The position numbers and the translations under genes are program-made. A stretch of 44,812 bases of DNA from an uncultured Saprospiraceae bacterium (GTDB taxonomy: Bacteria; Bacteroidota; Bacteroidia; Chitinophagales; Saprospiraceae): contig CAJQQY010000217.1 of NCBI GenBank assembly GCA_905480595.1, positions 1 to 44,812 on the forward strand, read 5' to 3'. Under the pieces are notes generated by a model, which was given only the letters and a program-made list of their open reading frames with translations, searched no databases and was not told the DNA's origin. Positions 25,122 through 32,570 of this stretch are shown here, in pieces. The stretch's first letter is position 1. Every line of letters starts with the position of its first letter.

Positions 25122-27278
25122 ATGAAAAAAATTCTACTCCCTGCTTTTTTATTACTCTTTTCTATTTTCTCATATGCTCAAACAATTGCTGAAATTCAAG
25201 GAACAGGCGATGCTTCTCCTTTCGATGGTCAAGCCGTAACGACCACAGGAATCGTCACAGCTGTGGCTCCTCAAGGTTATTTCATTCAAGATGGAACAGC
25301 TCTCAGAAGTGGTGTTTATGTTTATGAACAAACTAATTCACCTGCCGTTGGGGACGAAGTTACTTTGACTGGAACGGTTGCTGAATTTTTTGATTTGACG
25401 GAAATTGTTGATGTAACAAGTTTCACAGTCAACTCCTCTAACAATACCCTTCCAAATCCAACCTTGCTTTCAACAGGCGATGCAAGTAATGAAGATTACG
25501 AAGGTATGTTGGTTAAAATTGAAAATGCAACTTGTACAAATACCGATATCGGATTTGGAGAATGGCAAGTGAACGATGGAAGTGGAGCACTTGCAATAGA
25601 TGATTTGATGTATCTTTTTTCTCCTGATTTAGATATTGATTATGGCGTGACAGGTATTTTAACTTATTCATTTGGTGCTTATAAAATTTTGCCTCGTTCC
25701 ATGGATGATGTAGAGATTCAGATTCCGCTTTATTTTACAGTTCATCCAAGGGAAAGTAATATTTCGACAAATAGTTTGACTGTAAATTGGGAAACTAATA
25801 TTCCTGCTAACACTAAACTTTCTTACGGTTTAACTGATGCTCTAGAGTTAGGTACATTAGAAAATGTAGCTACCAGCACCACTCACGAAGTCCTACTCGA
25901 AAACCTTTCTCCAGCAACTATTTATTATGTAAAACCTTTCTCAGAAGATGGTATAGAAGTTACTCCTTCACAAACTTTAGTGATGGCAACCGCTTCTAAT
26001 AGCTCTGGAAAAATGAATGTTTATTTTAATCATGTTGTTGATCATTCTGTGGCGACTGATGAGCTAGCTATTTACACTCCAAACATTGTGGATACCATCA
26101 TTAATTACATTGATTTAGCACAAAATTCATTAGACATCACCATGTATGAAGCGGAAAATCAATCAATTGTAGATGCAATTAATGCAGCTTATGATCGAGG
26201 CGTAACGGTTCGTGTGATTTCTGATGACATGGGAAATAATGAAACATTCGACAATTTAAATTCAAATATTTCTTACCTCGAAGGAAACCCTAATGGAATT
26301 ATGCATGATAAATTTTTCATCATAGATCGCGAAAATGTGGACAATGCTTGGGTGCTAACTGGCTCGATGAATCATACGGTGAACAATTTAGGTTGGGATT
26401 ATAACAATGTAATTACAATTCAAGATCAGACGCTAGCAAAAGCTTATACTCTAGAATTTAATGAAATGTGGGGAAGTGAAGGAGCGCAGTTTGATGCGAA
26501 TAATTCTAAGTTTGGAAATGAAAAAACCAATAATACTCCCCATCGTTTTTCTATTAATGATATTCCTGTTGAATTATACTTTTCTCCTACTGATGGAACT
26601 GCTCAACGAATAGTCGAAGCTATCGATGCTGCTGAAAGTGAATTAGCTTTTGCTGTTTTGGTTTTTACAGAAAACTCTTTGGGAAATGCTGTCAAAGATG
26701 CCTACGATCGAGGCGTGACGACTCAAGGAATTATTGATTATGTAGAATTCAATGGAAGTGAATATGATTATTTATTAGACAATAATATTGATGTGCAAGA
26801 CTATCAAAATGATGATGGTTCGCAATGGCCAGATGGTCCAACCTTACACCACAAATATGCCATTATAGATTATGCACAAGGAAGTGCGACGCCACTTTTA
26901 ATTACTGGTTCGCATAATTGGAGTGCTTCTGCAAATTCGATTCATGATGAAAATACTTTGTTGATTTACGATCATACATTAGCGAATATTTATTATCAAG
27001 AATTTTCTGCACGCTTCCAAGGATTTACGGATGCAACGAATGATGTAGAAATTGATCCTTTAGAAATTTCTCCAAATCCATTTGCGGAGCAACTTAATTT
27101 TGAGGTTCCTGAAAATGGAAATTTGATTGTGAGTGATTTGGCAGGTCGAATTCTTTTACAACAAAAAATTACGGAAGGATCTAATCAATTTAATACAAAG
27201 GATTGGATGAGTGGAATTTACTTTGTAAAATTTGTTGGAGAAAATTTTCAGCGAATCGGAAAGGTAGTAAAACGATAG
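25122..27278 (+). CDS. Secreted PLD-like phosphodiesterase/nuclease with T9SS sorting domain
   Basis: A 718-residue exported protein. The signal peptide ends FSYAQ. Residues about 21-200 look like an OB-fold domain of the kind seen in secreted nucleases (TTTGIVTAVAPQGYFIQDG and GDEVTLTGTVAEF). Residues about 203-292 are fibronectin-III-like. Two PLD modules follow: HxK(x)4D with H395, K397 and D402, then GSMNH, and H576, K578 and D583, then GSHNW and E610. Both halves of the usual PLD active site are therefore intact. The end (ISPNPFAEQLNFEV) is a type A sorting domain. The enzyme probably cleaves phosphodiesters outside the cell, perhaps DNA; the substrate is inferred from the OB-fold context, not shown. 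Confidence 0.88.
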   Translation: MKKILLPAFLLLFSIFSYAQTIAEIQGTGDASPFDGQAVTTTGIVTAVAPQGYFIQDGTALRSGVYVYEQTNSPAVGDEVTLTGTVAEFFDLTEIVDVTSFTVNSSNNTLPNPTLLSTGDASNEDYEGMLVKIENATCTNTDIGFGEWQVNDGSGALAIDDLMYLFSPDLDIDYGVTGILTYSFGAYKILPRSMDDVEIQIPLYFTVHPRESNISTNSLTVNWETNIPANTKLSYGLTDALELGTLENVATSTTHEVLLENLSPATIYYVKPFSEDGIEVTPSQTLVMATASNSSGKMNVYFNHVVDHSVATDELAIYTPNIVDTIINYIDLAQNSLDITMYEAENQSIVDAINAAYDRGVTVRVISDDMGNNETFDNLNSNISYLEGNPNGIMHDKFFIIDRENVDNAWVLTGSMNHTVNNLGWDYNNVITIQDQTLAKAYTLEFNEMWGSEGAQFDANNSKFGNEKTNNTPHRFSINDIPVELYFSPTDGTAQRIVEAIDAAESELAFAVLVFTENSLGNAVKDAYDRGVTTQGIIDYVEFNGSEYDYLLDNNIDVQDYQNDDGSQWPDGPTLHHKYAIIDYAQGSATPLLITGSHNWSASANSIHDENTLLIYDHTLANIYYQEFSARFQGFTDATNDVEIDPLEISPNPFAEQLNFEVPENGNLIVSDLAGRILLQQKITEGSNQFNTKDWMSGIYFVKFVGENFQRIGKVVKR

Positions 27279-27283
27279 TAATA

Positions 27284-27428
27284 TTTTTTTGCCGTAGATT
27301 GGGCTGATTATTATGATTTATATGAATTCCCAGATTAATATTTTTCATAAAAAATATTAACAATAAGGGTTTAGCTTAAAAGAAGAATCATAAAGATCAT
27401 AATAATCAGCCCAATCTACGGCAAAAAA
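27284..27428. repeat. Inverted-repeat element (TTTTTGCCG family), copy 1
   Basis: A 145-bp element with perfect 33-bp terminal inverted repeats that start TTTTTTGCCGTAGATTGGGC. The centre is AT-rich and holds no gene. It fills the gap between the convergent PLD-like and nitrilase genes and touches the nitrilase stop codon. Confidence 0.88.
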
Positions 27429-28364
27429 TCACCTCCCCCGATTCACCTTAAAATCAAAAACATCCCTCCGATTATAATGCCCCGAAGTATCCAAAGACAT
27501 CCTCTCCTCATAAATCTGATCCATATTTTCAATCTTAAAAAAGATCATCTCTACCACTCCAACTTGTGGTTCTAACAATATTTTTCCGTCAGGCCCAATC
27601 ACACAACTTGAACCATCCAAAACCATTTGTTCTGGATTCTCCACTAAATAATCAGGTAATTTTAACTCCTTTGGAAAATCACTCCCTCGCATAACTTGCC
27701 CCACGGCCACAACAAAACATCTTCCCTCAAATGCATATTGTCGGCAAGTCACCTGATGCATTTCATGAACCATCGGAAACAATGAAAAATGAATATGCTC
27801 ATTACTTTCATGCATCGCCATTCTCGAAAGCGGCATCCAATGTTCCCAACAAATCAATCCTCCAATTCGTCCTGCCGAAGTATCCACCGCATTCAAATCT
27901 TTTCCATCGCCCAAACCATGAACTAATTTCTCTGTAAAAGTCGGCATCAATTTTCGTCGATGACAAACAATATCTCCCGTCGAATCTATGATAATAAATG
28001 AATTATAAATCGTCCCATTACCCACTCCTTTCCGAACAATTTCATTCATCCCCATAACGATCACAATTTTATTTTCTTTCGCCAATTGACAAAGTTGTTG
28101 AGTTTCTGCACCACCGACCTCGACACTATTCTGATACATTTTAGCAAAAACCTTTTTCGTTGGTTCATGATCCCAACGTGCCACATCTGGGCAATGATCT
28201 AACCAAGCTGGATATCCACTCAACCACGTTTCTCCAAAAACGATGAGTTCTGCATTTTGCGCAGCAGCTTTTTGGATGAGTTCGATCGCTTTTTCCATGC
28301 TCTTTTTTAGGTCGAGATGGATAGCTGATTCTTGTACAATAGCGAGGTGAGTTGATTTTTTCAT
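27429..28364 (-). CDS. Nitrilase-family carbon-nitrogen hydrolase
   Basis: A 311-residue cytoplasmic enzyme of the nitrilase superfamily. The Glu-Lys-Cys triad is visible: E45 in FGETWLSGYP, K138 in CHRRKLMPT and C172 in GGLICWEHWMPLSR. The phrases GYPAWLD and ICWEHWMPL are those of branch 1, the true nitrilases (nitrile to acid and ammonia, related to cyanide hydratases), more than of amidases. The length fits. The natural substrate is unknown. It is bracketed by two copies of the same inverted-repeat element, immediately at its 3' side and 6 bp upstream of its start, which suggests it came in, or is movable, as a unit. Confidence 0.88.
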   Translation of the reverse strand: MKKSTHLAIVQESAIHLDLKKSMEKAIELIQKAAAQNAELIVFGETWLSGYPAWLDHCPDVARWDHEPTKKVFAKMYQNSVEVGGAETQQLCQLAKENKIVIVMGMNEIVRKGVGNGTIYNSFIIIDSTGDIVCHRRKLMPTFTEKLVHGLGDGKDLNAVDTSAGRIGGLICWEHWMPLSRMAMHESNEHIHFSLFPMVHEMHQVTCRQYAFEGRCFVVAVGQVMRGSDFPKELKLPDYLVENPEQMVLDGSSCVIGPDGKILLEPQVGVVEMIFFKIENMDQIYEERMSLDTSGHYNRRDVFDFKVNRGR

Positions 28365-28369
28365 GATAC

Positions 28370-28513
28370 TTTTTTTGCCGCAGATTGGACTGATTATTAT
28401 GATCCTTATGATTTCCCCAAACGTAGTAATTTTTTATAGAAAAATAAAAGAGTCAGGTACCTAAAAAAGAATCATAAAAATTCATAATAACCAGTGCTTT
28501 CTGCGGCAAAAAA
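28370..28513. repeat. Inverted-repeat element (TTTTTGCCG family), copy 2
   Basis: About 143 bp with ends TTTTTTGCCGCAGA and TCTGCGGCAAAAAA, followed inwards by imperfect complementary stretches around TTATTATGA and TTATGATT. It is related to the elements at 27284-27428 and 39071-39186 but more decayed. It lies between the nitrilase start and the ssb terminator. Confidence 0.85.
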
Positions 28514-28547
28514 CAAAAAAATAGGCGCAGCCCTTCCGGACTGCACC
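28514..28547 (-). terminator. Terminator of the ssb unit
   Basis: On the minus strand GGTGCAGTCC and GGGCTGCGCC pair over 10 positions (two G-T wobbles) around a GGAA tetraloop, followed by TA and seven T. A strong intrinsic terminator, 55 bp after the ssb stop. Confidence 0.9.
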
Positions 28548-28602
28548 CACTCAAAGAATAGCTATGGATTACTAAAAAGAAACTCTTGTTGTTAAGCCCA
28601 AA

Positions 28603-28959
28603 TTAAGCGACGTTCGCTAACTGATTTTTGCTTGATAATTTTACAAATTCATTCACTACAATTTCTGTCACATAGCGAGTGATTCCATCTTTATCTTCAT
28701 ATGACCGATGAGTCAATTTTCCTTGAATCGCTACCTCGTCACCTTTGTTTAAAATCTTCTGAAAGTTCTCCGCATTTTTTCCCCATGCCACTAAATTATG
28801 CCATTGCGTTTCGATCACTTTTTCGCCTTTTGTATTTTTATAAATGTCATTAGTTGCGATGGATACGTTTGCGACAAATTTGCCACTTTCTAATTGTTTT
28901 ACTTCTGGGCTTTTTCCTAATCGTCCGATAAGTTGAACATTATTTCTTAGGTTACTCAT
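28603..28959 (-). CDS. ssb: Single-stranded DNA-binding protein, short form
   Basis: A 118-residue OB-fold protein that binds single-stranded DNA. The N-terminal NNVQLIGRLGKSPEVKQL, then FVANVSIATND, WHNLVAWGKNAE and GDEVAIQGKLTHRSYEDKDG are diagnostic. The usual disordered linker and acidic tip (DDDIPF-like), which recruits partner proteins, is missing: the protein ends SSKNQLANVA just after the OB fold. It may therefore be a secondary ssb, with a full-length housekeeping copy elsewhere. It overlaps the upstream small gene by 8 bp and is probably translationally coupled to it. Confidence 0.93.
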   Translation of the reverse strand: MSNLRNNVQLIGRLGKSPEVKQLESGKFVANVSIATNDIYKNTKGEKVIETQWHNLVAWGKNAENFQKILNKGDEVAIQGKLTHRSYEDKDGITRYVTEIVVNEFVKLSSKNQLANVA

Positions 28960-29170
28960 AATTATTAATTTTTTTAGATTTGTTAAATGAATTAAAATTC
29001 TCCTTCTTTGAGATGTTGTTTGCTGTAATTTTCAGATCGTGATTTTTTCCCTTTTGGAAAAATTGCTTTGCTTGTTCCGTGTAAATTTTAAAATCGATTA
29101 CTAAGTATTTAAAAAAGTCGTTGGCTATTTTCAGGAAGCCTTTGGTTGAAAAAATATTTGTATTTTCCAT
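28952..29170 (-). CDS. Small basic protein upstream of ssb, unknown
   Basis: A 72-residue open frame beginning MENTNIFSTKGFLKIANDFF and ending in a Lys- and Asn-rich tail. No family is recognised. It is judged real because its end overlaps the ssb start by 8 bp, no other ORF explains the region, and a promoter-like element and leader lie upstream. A longer in-frame start at 29224 is rejected because it would run through the leader hairpin. Its first half could form an amphipathic helix; any role with ssb is guesswork. Confidence 0.5.
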   Translation of the reverse strand: MENTNIFSTKGFLKIANDFFKYLVIDFKIYTEQAKQFFQKGKNHDLKITANNISKKENFNSFNKSKKINNYE

Positions 29171-29194
29171 AGTATATATGTTTTCTATTTTTAT

Positions 29195-29249
29195 AAAAAA
29201 CGCACATCCATGCGAGTTTTTCAAAAAGAGCGCGACACTTTCGCCGCGC
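29195..29249 (-). promoter_or_regulatory. Attenuator-like tandem hairpins in the ssb leader
   Basis: Two hairpins, each followed by U residues, lie between the promoter and the first ATG. The first (29230-29249) pairs GCGCGGC with GTCGCGC (one wobble), with five T after it at 29223-29227. The second (29201-29214) pairs CGCAT with GTGCG around GGAT, then six T at 29195-29200. They look like intrinsic terminators within the leader. Confidence 0.5.
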
Positions 29250-29288
29250 CTAAAACGTGTAACACAATATTTTAAATGATTGATAATA

Positions 29289-29296
29289 CAAAGATA
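29289..29296 (-). promoter_or_regulatory. -7 element of the ssb unit
   Basis: On the minus strand TATCTTTG matches TAnnTTTG. Transcription would start near 29282, giving a leader of about 110 nt before the ATG at 29170. No clear -33 element is seen. Confidence 0.5.
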
Positions 29297-29338
29297 GGGG
29301 GAGGTGCAAGCGTTAGTCGTTTTTTAAATGAGTAGTGC

Positions 29339-29360
29339 CGATTGTAGCCGTTTACAATCG
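29339..29360. repeat. Short inverted repeat between divergent units
   Basis: CGATTGTA and TACAATCG flank a 6-nt GCCGTT spacer, a perfect 8-bp inverted repeat. It lies between the divergent ssb and metallophosphoesterase promoter regions and could be a protein-binding site. On the plus strand it is followed by TTTTATTTT, but no upstream plus-strand gene needs a terminator here. Confidence 0.4.
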
Positions 29361-29378
29361 TTTTATTTTGATGATTCA

Positions 29379-29401
29379 AAATATAAAATGCTGATTATCA
29401 G
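29379..29401 (+). promoter_or_regulatory. Candidate operator/upstream element, copy 2
   Basis: A 23-bp stretch with one difference from 15182-15204, ending in the palindrome CTGATTATCAG, 42 bp before the metallophosphoesterase ATG. Confidence 0.45.
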
Positions 29402-29443
29402 AACCTTACGTCTAATTAAAGGAAATTGAAATTTTAAACAAAA

Positions 29444-30202
29444 ATGAAAATACAATACCTCTCAGACCTCCATTTCGAATTTCCACAAAACCGAAAATGG
29501 CTCAAAGAAAATCCAATCATTCCAAAAGGCGAGATTTTACTCGTTGCAGGAGACACTTATCATTTGGGAAATCAATTTACTAATCCATGGATTTTTGATG
29601 AATTATCAGAGAAGTTTGAGCAAGTGTTTTTGATTCCAGGTAATCATGAATATTATGGAGAATTCGACATCGCTCAATCCAAGGATCAACTCAGAATTGA
29701 AATCCGCCCAAATGTCACTTTGCTCCATAATCATTCGATAGAATATAAAGGTGTACAATTTATTTTTTCTACTCTTTGGTCAAAAGTGGAAAAACACATA
29801 AAAGCAGTTTACAAAGGAATGTATGATTTTCGAATGATCCATTTTGAGGGAAAACCATTTTCCATTGAAAGTTATAATGAATTACATCAAGCAAGTTTGG
29901 ATTTTCTGACCAACGCAATTGAACAAAAAATCGTTGACAAATGTGTGGTCATAACTCATCATCTTCCCAGCGAAAAATGCAATGCTCCAGAATTTAAAGG
30001 AAGTGCTATGAATGAAGGATTTTGTACAGACCTATCTGAATGGATCGAAGGGTTGCCAGTTGACTTTTGGATTTATGGACATAGTCATAGAAATATGCGA
30101 GATTTCGAAATTGATGGAACTCAATTACTAACAAATCAGTTAGGATATGTTGGATTCGGAGAACACGGAAGTTTTCGCCGAGATGCTATTTTCAATATCT
30201 AA
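29444..30202 (+). CDS. Calcineurin-like metallophosphoesterase
   Basis: A 252-residue cytoplasmic phosphoesterase. All dinuclear-metal motifs are visible in order: SDLHFEF (D8, H10), AGDTYH (D37), PGNHEYYG (N67, H68), VITHHLPS and IYGHSHRN. Members of this family hydrolyse phosphomonoesters, phosphodiesters or cyclic nucleotides; the substrate here cannot be assigned. The gene stands 64 bp before a nucleotidyltransferase gene in the same direction with no obvious terminator, so a shared role in nucleotide or RNA end processing is possible but unproven. Confidence 0.9.
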   Translation: MKIQYLSDLHFEFPQNRKWLKENPIIPKGEILLVAGDTYHLGNQFTNPWIFDELSEKFEQVFLIPGNHEYYGEFDIAQSKDQLRIEIRPNVTLLHNHSIEYKGVQFIFSTLWSKVEKHIKAVYKGMYDFRMIHFEGKPFSIESYNELHQASLDFLTNAIEQKIVDKCVVITHHLPSEKCNAPEFKGSAMNEGFCTDLSEWIEGLPVDFWIYGHSHRNMRDFEIDGTQLLTNQLGYVGFGEHGSFRRDAIFNI

Positions 30203-30266
30203 CTAGACTCTCCCGAGTCCAGAAAAAAATAATACATGAAAAAATAATTGAACAATACAGTTAGCG

Positions 30267-31334
30267 ATGACAATCCAAGATTTAAGAGATAAAAATTTAA
30301 TTTTATTAGAATGCATTTCAGGCAGTCGAGCTTACGGACTCGACTTGCCTACTTCTGATACTGATCTTAAAGGTGTTTTTATTTTACCGAAAGAAAAATA
30401 TTATGGATTGGATTATATTCCTCAAGTCGCAAATGAAACTAATGATGAAGTTTTTTATGAGTTAAAAAGGTTCTTTGAATTATTGGCTAAAAACAATCCG
30501 AACATTTTGGAATTGCTCAATACGCCTGCGGACAAAGTAATTTTCAAGCATCCTCTTTTCGAAAATTTAGATACTTCTCTTTTTTTATCAAAAAAATGCA
30601 AGCACTCATTCGCAGGTTACGCGATGGCTCAAATTAAAAAAGCTCGTGGTTTAAATAAAAAAATTGTCAACCCTATTTCTAAAGAGAAAAAGAATATTTT
30701 ACATTTTTGTTACGTGATTCATGAGCAAGGATCAATTCCTTTTTTGAAGTGGTTAGAGAAAAATAATTTTCAACAAGAGAACTGTGGCTTAGTCAATATT
30801 CCACACATGAAAAACTTGTATGCTCTTTTTTATGACAAAAATGGAGATTTGAATTTTAATGGTGTGATGAAAAAAGAAACTGCCAATGATGTTTTATTAA
30901 GTAGCGTTCCGAAAGGAACAAAACCAATTTCTCATCTTTCATTTAATCTTGATGGCTACGCTAAATATTGTAAAGATTACAAAGAATATTGGAGTTGGAT
31001 AAAATTGCGAAATGAGGCTCGCTACGAAAATACTATTGAACATGGCAAAAATTATGATACCAAAAACATGATGCATACGTTTCGATTATTACACATGGCG
31101 GAGGAAATTCTGAGAGGTGGAAAAGTAAATGTGCATCGTGAAAATCGAGATGAATTATTGGCTATTCGTTTCGGAGAATTTTCCTACGATGAACTTATTG
31201 AAAGATCGAATCAAATGATTCAAAGAATCGAAGATGCACATTCAGTTAGCCAATTGCCAGAACTTCCAAATATTGATTTAATTGAAAAGATGTTAATTGA
31301 AATCAGAGACCAATGGTATCAAAATCATTCTTAA
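30267..31334 (+). CDS. Predicted nucleotidyltransferase (DNA polymerase beta superfamily)
   Basis: A 355-residue protein whose N-terminus has the nucleotidyltransferase signature GSRAYGLDLPTSDTDLKGVF (G-S ... D-x-D), the nucleotide- and metal-binding core of pol-beta-fold enzymes (COG3541/YcgL-like). The C-terminal two thirds is helical, with WSWIKLRNEARYENT and MHTFRLLHMAEEILRGG, and is conserved in this family. Known relatives are mostly unassigned; some lie near RNA ligase genes. Its neighbours are a metallophosphoesterase upstream and lspA downstream. The stop codon overlaps a candidate promoter for lspA. Confidence 0.85.
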   Translation: MTIQDLRDKNLILLECISGSRAYGLDLPTSDTDLKGVFILPKEKYYGLDYIPQVANETNDEVFYELKRFFELLAKNNPNILELLNTPADKVIFKHPLFENLDTSLFLSKKCKHSFAGYAMAQIKKARGLNKKIVNPISKEKKNILHFCYVIHEQGSIPFLKWLEKNNFQQENCGLVNIPHMKNLYALFYDKNGDLNFNGVMKKETANDVLLSSVPKGTKPISHLSFNLDGYAKYCKDYKEYWSWIKLRNEARYENTIEHGKNYDTKNMMHTFRLLHMAEEILRGGKVNVHRENRDELLAIRFGEFSYDELIERSNQMIQRIEDAHSVSQLPELPNIDLIEKMLIEIRDQWYQNHS

Positions 31335-31339
31335 ATTTG
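31332..31339 (+). promoter_or_regulatory. Internal -7 element for lspA
   Basis: TAAATTTG matches TAnnTTTG. Its first three bases after the initial T overlap the upstream stop codon TAA. It lies 14 bp before the lspA ATG, which would give a very short leader. Confidence 0.45.
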
Positions 31340-31353
31340 CAAAAAAAGGTTTT

Positions 31354-31881
31354 ATGTTTAAAAATAAATTAGCTCGCAACATCCTCATTCTACTTATCGT
31401 CATCGCGAATATCGGTTGTGATCAAGTTTCAAAAAAAGTAGTTCGTGAATCTGTCGAGCCTGGAGATCGCATCGAAATTATCAATCAAAATTTCCTTTTG
31501 ATGAATGTCGAAAACGATGGAGCATTTTTGAGTTTAGGAAGTGATTTCTCTCCTCTACTTAAAAAAATTTTATTACTTGGTTTACCCTTGATGATGTTGA
31601 TAGGAGTTTTGTTTTATCTTTTTACACAAACAAAATTACCAAAGCTCGCTCTGATTGGTTGGAGTTTTGTCATTGGCGGAGGAATTGGAAATATGTATGA
31701 TCGTATCAAATATGGTTCGGTGACAGATTTTCTTTTTATTGATTTGGGAGGTGTTTTTAGGACAGGAGTTTTCAATATGGCTGATGTTTCGATTATGGTT
31801 GGAATGGGATTTCTGATTTTATTTTATATTCAAGATGCGACCAAGAAAGAGGAACCTTCCGTAGAAATTGATCCTCAATAA
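31354..31881 (+). CDS. lspA: Lipoprotein signal peptidase (signal peptidase II)
   Basis: A 175-residue inner-membrane aspartyl protease that removes signal peptides from prolipoproteins. Four hydrophobic segments are visible (about residues 8-20, 70-90, 98-112 and 138-158). The catalytic aspartates are D125 in GSVTDFLFID and D144 in FNMADVSI; NDGAF and GGGIGNMYDRI are also conserved. The start at 31354 fits the family; an in-frame ATG at 31297 lies inside the upstream gene. It serves the several lipoproteins in the window, including those at 11333, 36794 and 42312. The methyltransferase gene follows by 13 bp. Confidence 0.94.
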   Translation: MFKNKLARNILILLIVIANIGCDQVSKKVVRESVEPGDRIEIINQNFLLMNVENDGAFLSLGSDFSPLLKKILLLGLPLMMLIGVLFYLFTQTKLPKLALIGWSFVIGGGIGNMYDRIKYGSVTDFLFIDLGGVFRTGVFNMADVSIMVGMGFLILFYIQDATKKEEPSVEIDPQ

Positions 31882-31894
31882 ATTATTTTGAACG

Positions 31895-32527
31895 ATGGAT
31901 CAAAATAAAATCGCAGTTGACGTTTTCAACAAATTGGCAAACACGTATCAAGACAAATACATGAATGTGGATTTGTACAAAGATTCATTTGACTTTTTTT
32001 GCCAGAATATTAAAACAGAAAATACTGCAATTTTAGAAATCGCTTGCGGCCCTGGAAATATCACTAAATATTTATTAGATAAAAAACCTGACTTAAAAAT
32101 ATTAGGAATCGATCTTGCTCCCAACATGATTGATTTGGCAAAAATCAATAATCCAACCGCCAAATTCCAAGTGATGGATTGCAGAAATATCGAATCGCTT
32201 GATAAAAAATATGATGCCATCATGTGCGGTTTCTGCTTGCCTTATCTTTCCAAAAAAGAAACTTCCAAGTTAATTATTGACGCTTCAAATCTTTTAAACT
32301 CAAGAGGAATCTTTTATTTGAGTACGATGGAAGATGATTATTCTAAGTCAACCTTCAAAAAAGGAAGTTCAAGTGATGAGGTTTTTATGCATTATTATTC
32401 AGCAGATTTTTTAAAAAATGAATTAACTAAAAATAATTTTCAAATAATTCATTTAGAACGAAAAGAATATATTCATAATGAAGAAAATACGACCGATTTA
32501 ATTATTGTTGCTGAAGGTTTAAAATAA
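31895..32527 (+). CDS. Class I SAM-dependent methyltransferase
   Basis: A 210-residue cytoplasmic methyltransferase. Motif I is ILEIACGPGNITKYLL, followed by ILGIDLAPNMIDLAK (acidic loop), FQVMDCRNIESL and YDAIMCGFCLPYLSKKE. The fold is typical of small-molecule or biotin/ubiquinone-type methyltransferases; no residue names the substrate. The gene lies 13 bp after lspA and 43 bp before the BCCT transporter, in the same direction, so an operon is likely. Transfer of methyl groups to an amino compound related to the downstream betaine-type transporter is a tempting but unsupported idea. Confidence 0.87.
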   Translation: MDQNKIAVDVFNKLANTYQDKYMNVDLYKDSFDFFCQNIKTENTAILEIACGPGNITKYLLDKKPDLKILGIDLAPNMIDLAKINNPTAKFQVMDCRNIESLDKKYDAIMCGFCLPYLSKKETSKLIIDASNLLNSRGIFYLSTMEDDYSKSTFKKGSSSDEVFMHYYSADFLKNELTKNNFQIIHLERKEYIHNEENTTDLIIVAEGLK

Positions 32528-32570
32528 AAACCGAAACTAGTCTTCTCTCATTTTTTCTTACTTTAGCTTT

